Below are positions 42,086 through 50,903 of a stretch of 64,000 nucleotides of DNA, one piece after another. The stretch covers positions 255,913 through 319,912 of the forward strand of contig JAXLRH010000004.1 of the NCBI GenBank assembly GCA_046331245.1. The letters are read 5' to 3'. Within the stretch, counting starts at the first letter, position 1, and each line of letters starts with the position of its first letter. Both the position numbers and the translations under genes were made by a program. The notes below the pieces were generated by a model that saw only the letters and a list, made by a program, of their open reading frames with translations, did not search any database and had not been told where the DNA came from. The stretch comes from SSF14 sp046331245. GTDB taxonomy: Bacteria; Actinomycetota; Acidimicrobiia; Acidimicrobiales; Microtrichaceae.

Positions 42086-43333
42086 ATGAACTTCGACGAC
42101 ACGCCGGAGGAGGCCGCGTTCCGCGAGGAGGTGCGCGCCTTCCTGTCGGCACACGCGACGCCGAAGGCCGGCGACGAGACGGACTGGTCGCGCAACGGCG
42201 CGTCCACCGATCCCGTCGTCGCCGGGGACTACCGCCGGCGCTGTCGGGCCTGGCAGCGCACGTTGTTCGACAACGGCTGGGCCGGCATCGCCTGGCCGAA
42301 GATGTTCGGTGGTCGCGGCGGCACGGCGGCGCAGCAGATCATCTTCAACCAGGAGCTCGCGGCCTACGACGCCACGAGCGGGTTCCTCACCGCGGCGCTC
42401 GCGCTCGTCGGCCCGACGCTCATGGCGCACGGGTCTCCCGAACAGCAGCGCCGCTACCTCGGCCCGCTCCTCTCCGGTGACGAGGCGTGGTGCCAGCTGT
42501 TCAGCGAGCCCGAGGCGGGCAGCGATCTTGCCGCGCTCGGCACCCGCGCCGTGCTCGACGACACCGACCCCGACGACGAGGTGTGGGTGGTGAACGGACA
42601 GAAGGTGTGGAACTCGTCGGCGCAGCACGCCGACTTCGGCATCCTCATCTGCCGCACCGACCCGTCGGTCCCCAAGCACGACGGCATCACCTACTTCATC
42701 GTCGACATGCACTCACCCGGCATCGAGGTCCGCCCCCTGGTGCAGGCGCAGGGCGTGGCCCACTTCAACGAGGTCTTCTTCAGCGACGTGCGCATCCCCG
42801 CCGCCAACGTGGTGGGCGCCGTCAACGGCGGCTGGAAGGTCACGAAGACGACCATGCGCAGCGAGTCGTCGATGATCTCCGGCGCCGGTCAGGCCACCAC
42901 GTTCGTCAACGTGCTCGCCACCGTGCGCCGCTGCGGCCGCGACACCGACCCGGTGGTCCGCCAGGAGCTCGCGAAGGTCTGGTCGAACGAGCAGCTCCTC
43001 CGGTACCTCTCGATGCGGATGCAGACCGCGGTGATGACGGGCCGCAAGGAGCTGGCCGTGCACGGCAGCCTGCTCAAGAACTTCTTCACGCAGGCCTTCG
43101 CCCACCGCGCCACGCTGGCGCTCGACTGCGAGGGGCCGGAGGGCATGCTCTCGGGAGGCGACGCCGAGGGCGACGGCTTCTGGCAGTACCAGTGCATCAA
43201 CCAGTTCGCGTCGAAGATCGGCGGCGGCACCGAGGAGGTGCACCGCAACAACCTTGCGGAGCAGGCGCTCGGCCTGCCCCGCGAACCGGCGGCGGACCTC
43301 GATCTGCCCTGGTCCCAGCTCCGTCGCGGCTGA
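42086..43333 (+). CDS. acyl-CoA dehydrogenase
   Basis: A 415-aa ACAD: WAGIAWPKMFGGRGGTAAQQ, QLFSEPEAGSDLAALGTRAV (FAD loop), VNGQKVWNSSAQHADFGILI, GVAHFNEVFFSDVRIPAANV and the C-terminal FASKIGGGTEEVHRNNLAEQ. It resembles long ACADs of steroid clusters. It lies 36 nt after the thiolase gene, so both belong to one operon under the KstR-like site. No short partner ACAD follows, so it may be homomeric. Confidence 0.85.
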   Translation: MNFDDTPEEAAFREEVRAFLSAHATPKAGDETDWSRNGASTDPVVAGDYRRRCRAWQRTLFDNGWAGIAWPKMFGGRGGTAAQQIIFNQELAAYDATSGFLTAALALVGPTLMAHGSPEQQRRYLGPLLSGDEAWCQLFSEPEAGSDLAALGTRAVLDDTDPDDEVWVVNGQKVWNSSAQHADFGILICRTDPSVPKHDGITYFIVDMHSPGIEVRPLVQAQGVAHFNEVFFSDVRIPAANVVGAVNGGWKVTKTTMRSESSMISGAGQATTFVNVLATVRRCGRDTDPVVRQELAKVWSNEQLLRYLSMRMQTAVMTGRKELAVHGSLLKNFFTQAFAHRATLALDCEGPEGMLSGGDAEGDGFWQYQCINQFASKIGGGTEEVHRNNLAEQALGLPREPAADLDLPWSQLRRG

Positions 43334-43423
43334 GCCCGAGGGTCCCCGATTCCGGGGGGTCCGATCACTAGCCTTCGCCCGATGTGCTGGGCACCGTCGC
43401 GACCTCGGACAGGTGGGTGAGAC

Positions 43424-45427
43424 GTGGAGACGACCCACGACATCGTGGCTGCGGAGGCCACCTACAGCGCACTGCTCAACGACCCACGCCGGCCGCTGAG
43501 CCGCTTCGTCGAGGCGAGCCTCGCGTACGGCCGGATGCTGTCCGAGCCCGACCCGGCGCGCGCTGCGGAGGTGCTGTCGCTGGCGCTCGAGACGCTGCAC
43601 GATCCGCCGGCCGACGCCGAGGCCGCCATCGCGGTGGAGCTGCTCCGCGCGCTGCGTCCGGTCGCGGCGCGCCTCGGTCTCGCCGAGGCCGAGCTCGACG
43701 CCATCCGTCGTGAGCGGCGCATGCTCGACCTCGGTCTCGCACACGCGGCGCCGGGCGAGCGCGAGCAGCTCTGTCGCCGGGCCGCCGCGGTCCGATTCGC
43801 CGAGGGCCAGGTCGCCGAGGGCTTCGCCGAGCTGATGGACGGGCTCCGCTCGTGCTCCGCCGACGGCCTCGACGAGCTCGCCACCGACCTCGTGCTCGCC
43901 GTCCGTCGTCGCGACGTCCCCGAGGACGTGATGACGGACCTCGAGCTCATGTGGGTCGAGCTCCGTCGCCAGCGGTTCGACGGCAACTGGCCGCTGTGGT
44001 GCCTCACGGCGCTGGGCGCGCTGCGCCTCGACACCGACGACGTGGTCACCGCACAGATGTACGTGCGCCGTGCCGAGAGCATCCTCGGTCACCTCGATCG
44101 GCCCGTCGCCGGCGTGCTCATCAGCGGGTGGGTGGCCCTCGCGTCGGCCGACTACGAGCGGGCGCACGACCGGTTCGCGTACGCGTCGAACTCGGCCACC
44201 TCCGACGAGCGGATCCGCCTCCTCGCCGCGGCCGGTCTCGGTGAGGCGCTCGTGTGCCTCGGTCGCGCCGACGAGGCGCGGGCCCCGCTCGCCGAGGCGA
44301 TCGCCTACGACATCGGCGACCCCTTCTCCGTCGGCCGTTCGCACGAGCTGTTGGCCGAGATCGCGGCGGCCGAGGGTCGTCACGCCGAGGCGTACCACCA
44401 CCTGCAGCTCACCCGCCGGCTCGAGCAGCTGGGGCGGGGCGCCGTGCCGACGGCGGTGCACCTCACCGCCGACGATCCCGTGGCCGCCGAGCCCGACGTC
44501 GTCGAGGTCGACCTGGTCGCGTCCGCCCTCGCCGAGCCCGCGCCGGTCGAGTCCGATCTGGTCGAGTCCGATCTGGTCGAGTCGGTGCTCGTCGAGCCCG
44601 CCGACCACGTGGATCACGTCGTGGACCTCCGCGACGATTCCGCCGACACCGTGGTCGACCTCGGTCCGGCGGGCGCCGCCGCGGCGCTGGTCGCCGAGGG
44701 GCTGGCGGCCAACCGGTTCGAGCTGTACTTCCAGGAGATCTACGACAATTCCACGCGACGCGCCGGCGCGGCGGAGGGGCTCATGCGGCTCCATCATCCC
44801 GACGGCGTGCTCACCCCCGACGTCTTCCTCGCCGGCCTCACCGATCCCGACCTCGCCCGGCACCTGTGCGTCCGGACGCTCGACCAGGCGTGCGAGACGC
44901 TCGTGCGCTGGGACGCAGCCGGCCAGACGCTCGCGGTCGTCGTCAACGTCGCGGCGACGCAGCTCACACCGGAGCTCCCGCTGCTGGTGCGCGGTGCGCT
45001 CGCACGGTCCGGCGCCCGCGCCGACCGCCTCACCCTCGAGCTCGACGGCATCTCCGCGTCGACCATCGACCCCGGCGGCATCAACGTCCTCTCGGAGGTG
45101 CGGGCGACCGGCGCTCGCATCGGCATCGACCGCTTCGGCGGCGAGTTCCGTTCCATCGACACGCTGCTGCGGCTCCCGGTCGACGTGGTGAAGCTCGATC
45201 GATCGGTCTTCGGGGGCCGCGGTCTCCAGCCGCTGGAGCGCCGCATGGTCGACACCGTCGTCGCGCTGGCCAAGGCGTTCGGGTTCGAGGTGATCGCCAC
45301 CGGCATCGAGACGGCGGCGCAGTTCGAGCTGCAGGAGCAGTTCGGTTGTCACGGTGCGCAGGGATTCCTCATCGGGGTCCCCGTGCCGGAGTCCGAGTTC
45401 CGCAGCCGCGTCGCCCGCGTCGCCTGA
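43424..45427 (+). CDS. TPR-like protein fused to a degenerate EAL domain
   Basis: 667 aa. Residues 1 to about 345 are helical, TPR/bacterial transcriptional-activator-like repeats (RAAEVLSLALETLHD, ARAPLAEAIAYDIGD). Residues about 350-415 form an acidic linker with VESDL repeats. Residues about 423-667 are an EAL domain: EGLMRLHHPDG for EAL, NVAATQL, LELDGIS, IDRFGGEF for the usual DDFG, VVKLDRSV and IATGIETAAQFEL. The Asp-Asp metal pair is Asp-Arg, so c-di-GMP hydrolysis is doubtful and a binding role is more likely. A TAGCCT box near 43367 may be its promoter. Confidence 0.75.
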   Translation: METTHDIVAAEATYSALLNDPRRPLSRFVEASLAYGRMLSEPDPARAAEVLSLALETLHDPPADAEAAIAVELLRALRPVAARLGLAEAELDAIRRERRMLDLGLAHAAPGEREQLCRRAAAVRFAEGQVAEGFAELMDGLRSCSADGLDELATDLVLAVRRRDVPEDVMTDLELMWVELRRQRFDGNWPLWCLTALGALRLDTDDVVTAQMYVRRAESILGHLDRPVAGVLISGWVALASADYERAHDRFAYASNSATSDERIRLLAAAGLGEALVCLGRADEARAPLAEAIAYDIGDPFSVGRSHELLAEIAAAEGRHAEAYHHLQLTRRLEQLGRGAVPTAVHLTADDPVAAEPDVVEVDLVASALAEPAPVESDLVESDLVESVLVEPADHVDHVVDLRDDSADTVVDLGPAGAAAALVAEGLAANRFELYFQEIYDNSTRRAGAAEGLMRLHHPDGVLTPDVFLAGLTDPDLARHLCVRTLDQACETLVRWDAAGQTLAVVVNVAATQLTPELPLLVRGALARSGARADRLTLELDGISASTIDPGGINVLSEVRATGARIGIDRFGGEFRSIDTLLRLPVDVVKLDRSVFGGRGLQPLERRMVDTVVALAKAFGFEVIATGIETAAQFELQEQFGCHGAQGFLIGVPVPESEFRSRVARVA

Positions 45428-45430
45428 CGC

Positions 45431-46270
45431 TCAGCGCCGGGCGGCCACCAGCTCCGCCTGCCGATCGAGGATCGGCAGCACCACGTCACGCGGCGCCGAC
45501 GGGATGCGGAAGACGCACTCGGTGACCCCGATACGCTCGAAGTGATCGAGCTTCTCGGGGCTGGGCAGCGTCCCGAACGGCACGATCTCCATCGCCTCCG
45601 GGTCACGCCCGGCCTCGGCGACGACCGCCTTGAAGCGGCCGATGTCCTCGGTGAGGCCGGCGCCGCCGATCGGGATCCATCCGTTGCCGTACTCGGCGAT
45701 GTGGGCGAACAGCTTCGGCCCAGCCCCGCCGCCGACCAGCACCGGCACCGGCGTGTCCGGCTTGGGCCACGACCAGCTCGGCGACACGTTGACGAAGTCG
45801 CCGGTGAACGAGCCGACCTCGTCGGTCCACAGCGACTGCATGGCGAGCACGTGCTCGCGGCTCTGCGCCCGGCGCGTGCGGTACACGACGCCGTGGTCCT
45901 CCATCTCGTCCTCGTTCCACCCGAACCCCACGCCGAGGCAGAAGCGACCGGCCGACAGGTTCTGCAGCGTCGCGATCGCCTTCGCCGTCACGATGGGCTC
46001 GCGCTGCGCCGGCAGCAGCACGCCGGTGCCGAGACGGATCGTCGTGGTGCGCGCCGCCGCGGCCGCGAGGACGACGAGCGGGTCGACGGTGCGGCGGTAC
46101 TCCTCGGCGAGCTCGGCGTCGCCCGTGGGTGGCGGGGTGCGACGGCTCACCGGGATGTGCGTGTGCTCCGGCAGGTAGAGGGAGTCGAAGCCCCGTGCCT
46201 CGGCCTCGACCGCGAGCTCGTCGGCCGGCATGGCGACGTCGGTGGCGAACATCGTGACTCCGTAGCGCAT
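45431..46270 (-). CDS. LLM-class F420-dependent oxidoreductase
   Basis: A 279-aa luciferase-like TIM barrel. Typical parts: MRYGVTMFATDVAMPADELA, ARGFDSLYLPEHTHIPVSRR, IRLGTGVLLPAQREPIVTAK and LSAGRFCLGVGFGWNEDEME. The family uses coenzyme F420, which this lineage makes. The substrate is unknown. It is divergent from the Hsd4A-like SDR across a TCTGAC-type operator, which suggests a redox step in steroid catabolism. A TAGCCT box 7 nt upstream of ATG 46270 makes it leaderless. Confidence 0.85.
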   Translation of the reverse strand: MRYGVTMFATDVAMPADELAVEAEARGFDSLYLPEHTHIPVSRRTPPPTGDAELAEEYRRTVDPLVVLAAAAARTTTIRLGTGVLLPAQREPIVTAKAIATLQNLSAGRFCLGVGFGWNEDEMEDHGVVYRTRRAQSREHVLAMQSLWTDEVGSFTGDFVNVSPSWSWPKPDTPVPVLVGGGAGPKLFAHIAEYGNGWIPIGGAGLTEDIGRFKAVVAEAGRDPEAMEIVPFGTLPSPEKLDHFERIGVTECVFRIPSAPRDVVLPILDRQAELVAARR

Positions 46271-46289
46271 GCGGGGCAGGCTACCGAAA

Positions 46290-46306
46290 TGTGACGGAGC
46301 GTCAGA
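46290..46306. promoter_or_regulatory. TCTGAC-type operator, site 5
   Basis: TGTGAC-GGAGC-GTCAGA: five of six pairs. It lies 6 nt upstream of the LLM -10 box (minus, 46278-46283) and 41 nt upstream of the SDR GTG (plus), so it can repress both. Confidence 0.65.
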
Positions 46307-46347
46307 TTCCTTGGGAGACTGACCGTCCCATCGAGGTTGGAGGGTCT

Positions 46348-47256
46348 GTGAGCGGTATCTGTGACGGCAGAGTGGTGATCGTGACCGGCGCCGGGCGTGG
46401 GCTCGGCCGGGCGCATGCGTTGGCGTTCGCCGCCGAGAGCGCCAAGGTCGTCGTGAACGACATCGGCGCCGAGGCCGACGGCAGTGGCGGCGACCTGTCG
46501 CCGGCACAGGAAGTCGTGAACGAGATCGTCGCCGCCGGCGGGGAGGCCATCGTGAACGGCGACGACGTGTCGTCGGCCGAGGGCGCCGAGCACATGGTGC
46601 GTACCGCGATCGAGACCTTCGGCGCGCTCGACGTGGTGGTGAACAACGCCGGCATCGTCCGTGACCGCATGTTCGCCAACGCCACTGTCGACGAGTGGGA
46701 CGCCGTGATGGCGGTCCACCTCCGTGGCCACTTCCTCCCGTCGAAGTTCGCCGCGATGTACTGGCGCGACGAGTCCAAGGCCGGCTCCCCGCGCGCCGCC
46801 CGCATCATCAACACGTCGTCGGGCGCCGGCCTCATGGGGTCCATCGCGCAGGCGGCGTACTCGGCGGCGAAGGGCGGCATCGCCTCCCTCACCCTCGTGC
46901 AGGCGGCCGAGCTCGGTCGCTACGGCGTGACCGCCAACGCACTCGCCCCCTCCGCGCGTACCCGCATGACGGAAGAGGCGTTCGCCGAGATGATGGCGAA
47001 GCCGGAGGACGGCTCCTTCGACGCCATGGCCGCCGAGAACGTGTCGCCCGCCGTCGTGTGGCTCGGTTCGGAGCAGTCGTCGCACGTCACCGGTCGGGTG
47101 TTCGAGCTCGAGGGCGGCAAGATCGGCATCGCCCAGGGCTGGATGCACGGCCCGACCTTCGATAAGGGCGCGCGCTGGGAGCCGGCCGAGGTCGGTCCCG
47201 TCGTCGACGACCTGCTCGCCGAGGCGGCGACGCCCACCCCCGTCTACGGCACCTGA
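46348..47256 (+). CDS. Hsd4A/ChsB1-like 3-hydroxyacyl-CoA dehydrogenase (SDR)
   Basis: A 302-aa SDR of the bifunctional-enzyme N-terminal type: CDGRVVIVTGAGRGLGRAHA, LAFAAESAKVVVNDIGAEAD, VVNNAGIVRDRMFANATVDE, catalytic INTSSGAGLMGSIAQAAYSA with YSAAKGG, then NALAPSARTRMTEEAFAEMM. The same pattern is found in Hsd4A/Rv3502c, which oxidises C22 hydroxyacyl-CoA side chains of steroids. The C-terminal 45 residues (IAQGWMHGPTFDKG onward) are also conserved in that group. GTG 46348 has GGAGGG 4 nt upstream. Confidence 0.82.
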   Translation: MSGICDGRVVIVTGAGRGLGRAHALAFAAESAKVVVNDIGAEADGSGGDLSPAQEVVNEIVAAGGEAIVNGDDVSSAEGAEHMVRTAIETFGALDVVVNNAGIVRDRMFANATVDEWDAVMAVHLRGHFLPSKFAAMYWRDESKAGSPRAARIINTSSGAGLMGSIAQAAYSAAKGGIASLTLVQAAELGRYGVTANALAPSARTRMTEEAFAEMMAKPEDGSFDAMAAENVSPAVVWLGSEQSSHVTGRVFELEGGKIGIAQGWMHGPTFDKGARWEPAEVGPVVDDLLAEAATPTPVYGT

Positions 47257-47273
47257 CCGCCGGGTCGCCGCAC

Positions 47274-47897
47274 ATGCAAGTCTACGAGAAGCGCCCGTCG
47301 GGCCTGTCGGTGCGCGATCTGCGGTCGTACGCAGCACGCGCCCCCCGTCACGCGGCGTTCGCCGCGATGCGGTTGGTCGTCGGGCTCGCGCTCGTCGCGT
47401 GCATCGTGTTCCCGCTCGGGTTCCTCTGGTTCCTCCTCGGCCTCGTGTCGCTCGCGTCGGTGTTCCTGTTCGTGCGGGAGGCCGCGACCGCGGCCATCGT
47501 TCGCCCGGCGCTCGTGCTCACCGGCCTGCCGAAGTGGGACGGCACGCGCCGCACGTCGTGGGTCGTCGACGCGGACGACCCCCTCGTCCACGGCGAGGCG
47601 CTGGCCGCCGCGCTCGACGACGAGCTCGGCGCGTCGCTGACTGCCTTCGACGAGGGCGCCGACTTCCGTGGCACCACCCGTGCCGAGGTGTTCGGCGGGG
47701 CCGGCGACCTCCCGGCGATCATCGCGTGGGGCGTCGGACGCAAGCCCCGCCTCGCGGCGACGGCCGACGTCGACGGCGTGTGGATGCGCGTCGATCCCGG
47801 CGCCGACGGCGCGGCGCCCGCGGTCACCCTCCTCGCGAACACCGGCACCGCGGTGGACGCGCTCAAGCAGGTCGCGTGGCGAAGCGGTCGATCGTGA
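47274..47897 (+). CDS. membrane-anchored protein, unknown
   Basis: 207 aa. One or two hydrophobic segments at about residues 30-65 (LVVGLALVACIVFPLGFLWF, LLGLVSLASVFLFV) are followed by a soluble part with a PH-like or beta-sandwich feel (KPRLAATADVDGVWMRVDPG, APAVTLLANTGTAVDALKQV). No family recognised. The ATG 47274 lies 17 nt after the SDR stop, so it may be part of that operon. The 3' end overlaps the convergent MFS gene by 35 nt. Confidence 0.55.
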   Translation: MQVYEKRPSGLSVRDLRSYAARAPRHAAFAAMRLVVGLALVACIVFPLGFLWFLLGLVSLASVFLFVREAATAAIVRPALVLTGLPKWDGTRRTSWVVDADDPLVHGEALAAALDDELGASLTAFDEGADFRGTTRAEVFGGAGDLPAIIAWGVGRKPRLAATADVDGVWMRVDPGADGAAPAVTLLANTGTAVDALKQVAWRSGRS

Positions 47898-49065
47898 AGG
47901 CGGCCATGGCGATCACGGCCACGAGGCCCGCCACGATCGTGAAGAGCACGCCCGGCCCCCTCGAGTCGTAGACCGCCGGGGCGACGCTGGCCAGGAGGCC
48001 GCCGCCGCACAGGCCGAACGCGCCGGCAAGACCCTGCCCCGCGCCGATCCGCTCCGGCGGGCAGGCCGCCACCATCGCCGCCTGCGCGGACGGCGACGCC
48101 ACCGAGGCGATGACCGCCTCGACGATCGCGGTCAACGCCACCCACCAGTACGAGTCGAGCAGGCCGTAGACGAGGATCACCGGGATGGCCGCGCAGATGG
48201 CGCGCTTGCCGGCCGTCATGGGGCCCCAGGTGTCGACGAGGCGACCGCCCCTCGCGCTGAGCAGCACGAGCGGTACGCCGTAGAGCGTGAGCGAGGTGCC
48301 GACGAACGTGGGGCTCGCTCCGAGGTCCGAGAGGTACTTCGACCACATCGAGTCGTAGGCGCCCACCGGGATGAACACGGCGAGGCCCAGCAGTGCGGCG
48401 GCGAGCACCCGCGGGTTGGCGAGGAGGTCGAGGCCGGTGAGTTGCCAGTACGACAGGTCGGGCCGTCGCTCCGGAGGGGCGACGGTGGGGAAGCGGAGGA
48501 CGAAGAACACGAGTGCGAGCGCGGCGCATCCGCTCAGCACGAGGAACGGCAGCGCGAGCCCGCCGACCCGATAGAGCCCGGCGCCGACGGCGGGGCCCAG
48601 GACGAACCCGGTGATCTCCGCGCCCGCCAACCTGCCGAGGTTCTCGCCGGCACGCTGGGGGTCGAGCCGGCTCACGATCGAGCGGCCCGCCGAGATGAAG
48701 AGGGAGATGGCGACGCCGGACAGCGCCCGGGCCGCGACGAACTGCCAGAGGCTCGTCGCGAGGCCGAACCACGCCGTGCCGGCGGCGCCGAGCGCCAGGC
48801 CGCTCAGCAGCATCACGCGGGCGTGACCCTTGTCGGCGAGGTGGGCGAGGCCCAGCAGTCCGAGCAGCGATGCGGCGAACATCGTGGCGCTGATGAGGCC
48901 CAGGTTCGGCGTCGAGATGTGGTGCGCGTGCTGGATCTCGGCGATGAGCCCGAACACCGCCCCGTTGCCGGCGTCGAGCGCGAGCGTCGCGCCCATCGCC
49001 ATATACAGCGTGGTGCGTTGATGCGGCGTCATGGCGCGCGGCGGAGCCTCGATGGTGGCGGCCAT
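47863..49065 (-). CDS. major facilitator superfamily transporter
   Basis: A 400-aa MFS protein with about 12 TM helices. The loop 2-3 motif is weak (LADKGHARVMLL), but the arrangement of two six-helix halves is clear. The C-terminal half includes GASPTFVGTSLTLYGVPLVL and PPERIGAGQGLAGAFGLCGG. It most resembles efflux or metabolite MFS carriers; no substrate can be named. Its 5' end lies near a terminator hairpin for the upstream thiolase; its own promoter is not obvious. Confidence 0.8.
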   Translation of the reverse strand: MAATIEAPPRAMTPHQRTTLYMAMGATLALDAGNGAVFGLIAEIQHAHHISTPNLGLISATMFAASLLGLLGLAHLADKGHARVMLLSGLALGAAGTAWFGLATSLWQFVAARALSGVAISLFISAGRSIVSRLDPQRAGENLGRLAGAEITGFVLGPAVGAGLYRVGGLALPFLVLSGCAALALVFFVLRFPTVAPPERRPDLSYWQLTGLDLLANPRVLAAALLGLAVFIPVGAYDSMWSKYLSDLGASPTFVGTSLTLYGVPLVLLSARGGRLVDTWGPMTAGKRAICAAIPVILVYGLLDSYWWVALTAIVEAVIASVASPSAQAAMVAACPPERIGAGQGLAGAFGLCGGGLLASVAPAVYDSRGPGVLFTIVAGLVAVIAMAAFTIDRFATRPA

Positions 49066-49087
49066 CTCCCGACCGTACCCGTGACGC

Positions 49088-49123
49088 GCACCGGCCCCCC
49101 GACGAATATCGGGGGGCCGGTGC
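49088..49123 (-). terminator. strong hairpin terminator after thiolase
   Basis: A perfect 15-bp stem, GCACCGGCCCCCCGA with its complement, and a 6-nt loop lies 18 nt past the thiolase stop on the minus strand, in the gap before the MFS gene. No T-run follows. Confidence 0.75.
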
Positions 49124-49140
49124 TCTGAGGTCAGGGTGTC

Positions 49141-50346
49141 TTAGGAGAGCCGCTCGATGATCATCGCCATGCCCTGGCCACCACCGACGCACATCGACTC
49201 GAGGCCGAACTGCTTGTCGGATTCCTTGAGGTTGTGGATCAGGGTGCCCATGATGCGGGCGCCGGTCATGCCGAACGGGTGACCGAGGGCGATGGCGCCA
49301 CCACGGGTGTTGAGCTTGTCCCAGCTGATGCCGAGGTGCTTCGCCGACGGGATGACCTGGGCGGCGAACGCCTCGTTGATCTCGACGAGGTCGATGTCGT
49401 CGATGGTCATGTTGGCCCGGCCGAGGGCCTGGCGGCACGCCTCGATGGGGCCGAGGCCCATGATCTCGGGGTTGAGGCCCGACACGCCCGACGCCACGAT
49501 GCGGGCGAGCGGGGTGAGGCCGAGCTCGGCGGCCTTGGTGTCGCTCATCACGATGACGGCGGCGGCGCCGTCGTTGAGCGGGCAGGCGTTGCCGGCCGTG
49601 ACCGAGCCGCCGGGGCGGAACACCGGGTTGAGGCCGGACAGCTTCTCGACGGTCGTGCCGGGGCGGATGCCGTCGTCGGTGCTGACGACGGTGCCGTCGG
49701 GCAGCGTGACCGGGCTGATCTCGTCGGCCCAGAAGCCGTTCTCGAGGCTCTCGGTCGCACGCTGCTGGCTCTGTGCGGCGAACTCGTCCTGCTCCTGGCG
49801 GCCGACCTTCTCGAGCTCGGCGACGTTCTCGGCGGTGTCGCCCATGCCCATGTAGACGTCGGGCAGACCGACCGGCGGCGTCCAGTCACCCTGGTCGCCG
49901 GCGGTGCGGGCGAGGGTGCGGGCACGGGCGTCGTCGAACTTGGGGTTGGCGGGGCCGTCGTCGGCCATGCCGTTGATGAAGCGGCTGACGGTCTCGACGC
50001 CGGCGGCGAGGAAGATGTCGCCCTCGCCGGCCTTGATGGCGTGAGCGGCCATGCGGATCGACATGAGCGACGACGAGCAGTAGCGGTTGATCGTGACGCC
50101 GGGGACGTCGGGCATGTCGGAGAGGACGGCCACGACGCGGGCGAGGTTCACGCCCGACTCGCCGGCGGGCTGGCCGCACCCGAGGATGAGGTCCTCGACG
50201 AGGTTGCGGTCGAGCGACGGCACCTTCGCGAACACGGCGTTGACGACCTGCGCGGTGAGGTCGTCCGGACGGATGTCGACGAGCGAGCCCTTCATGGCAC
50301 GCCCGATGGGCGTGCGGGCGGTGGCGACGATGACTGCTTCAGGCAT
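49141..50346 (-). CDS. acetyl-CoA acetyltransferase (FadA5-like thiolase)
   Basis: A 401-aa thiolase. Motifs: VIVATARTPIGRAMKGSLVD, nucleophile VTINRYCSSSLMSIRMAAHA, DDIDLVEINEAFAAQVIPSA, NTRGGAIALGHPFGMTGARI and LESMCVGGGQGMAMIIERLS. The closest match I know is the FadA5/FadA2 group that removes acetyl- or propionyl-CoA from steroid side chains or fatty acids. ATG 50346 follows a GGGAGC element. A GTTACC-N4-GGTAAC palindrome lies upstream. Terminated by the hairpin at 49088. Confidence 0.88.
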   Translation of the reverse strand: MPEAVIVATARTPIGRAMKGSLVDIRPDDLTAQVVNAVFAKVPSLDRNLVEDLILGCGQPAGESGVNLARVVAVLSDMPDVPGVTINRYCSSSLMSIRMAAHAIKAGEGDIFLAAGVETVSRFINGMADDGPANPKFDDARARTLARTAGDQGDWTPPVGLPDVYMGMGDTAENVAELEKVGRQEQDEFAAQSQQRATESLENGFWADEISPVTLPDGTVVSTDDGIRPGTTVEKLSGLNPVFRPGGSVTAGNACPLNDGAAAVIVMSDTKAAELGLTPLARIVASGVSGLNPEIMGLGPIEACRQALGRANMTIDDIDLVEINEAFAAQVIPSAKHLGISWDKLNTRGGAIALGHPFGMTGARIMGTLIHNLKESDKQFGLESMCVGGGQGMAMIIERLS

Positions 50347-50387
50347 GGACTTTGCTCCCGTGGGTGGCGATTGTCGTTTCGGTCGAG

Positions 50388-50403
50388 GTTACCCGCCGGT
50401 AAC
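50388..50403. promoter_or_regulatory. possible operator upstream of thiolase
   Basis: GTTACC-CGCC-GGTAAC is a perfect 6-bp inverted repeat with 4-nt centre, located 42-57 nt upstream of the thiolase ATG and 40 nt past the MaoC stop. It differs from the TCTGAC and KstR-like sites. Its regulator is unknown. Confidence 0.45.
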
Positions 50404-50442
50404 AAGCGGGTCGAACCCCGACGTGACGAGGACCGGAGCAGC

Positions 50443-50901
50443 CTAGGGAAGAAAGCGACTCACGGTGTCGGCGACGCACGCCGGCTTCGAACCACCCTCG
50501 GCCTCGATCGTGATGCGCACCACGACCTGGACCCCGCCGCCGGCCTCGGCGGCCGACACGACCTCACCGGCCGCGCGGATCCGTGAGCCGGCCGGGACCG
50601 GGCTCGGGAAGCGCACCTTGTCGAGGCCGATGTTGAGGCCGGCCGAGAACTCCTCCACGGTGAGCAGCTGGGGGAGGAAGAGGTTGGCGAGCGCGAGCGT
50701 GAGATAGCCGTGGGCGATGGGGCCGCCGAAGGGGCTCTCGGCGGTGGCGCGCTCGACGTCGACGTGGATCCACTGGTGGTCGCCGGTCGCGTCGGCGAAC
50801 TGGTCGATGCGGTGCTGGTCGACGGCGACCCAGTCGGTGGGGCCGAGCGTGGCGCCGACGTGGTCGAGCAGGTCGGCCGGCGTGCGGACGGTGAGGGTCA
50901 T
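50443..50901 (-). CDS. MaoC-family (R)-specific enoyl-CoA hydratase
   Basis: 152 aa, a single hot-dog domain. The hydratase-2 motif is VDQHRIDQFADATGDHQWIH with the catalytic Asp/His pair, followed by PFGGPIAHGYLTLALANLFL. The length matches stand-alone MaoC hydratases such as Rv0130/PhaJ type. It probably hydrates enoyl-CoA in side-chain or fatty-acid oxidation. ATG 50901; the preceding lipoprotein gene stops 2 nt before it, so they may be co-transcribed. Confidence 0.85.
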   Translation of the reverse strand: MTLTVRTPADLLDHVGATLGPTDWVAVDQHRIDQFADATGDHQWIHVDVERATAESPFGGPIAHGYLTLALANLFLPQLLTVEEFSAGLNIGLDKVRFPSPVPAGSRIRAAGEVVSAAEAGGGVQVVVRITIEAEGGSKPACVADTVSRFLP

Positions 50902-50903
50902 GA

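Noticed and set aside
44530..44610. Short direct repeats GTCGAGTCCGATCTG as a mobile or regulatory repeat
   Set aside because: They are in-frame VESDL repeats of the linker in the TPR-EAL protein.
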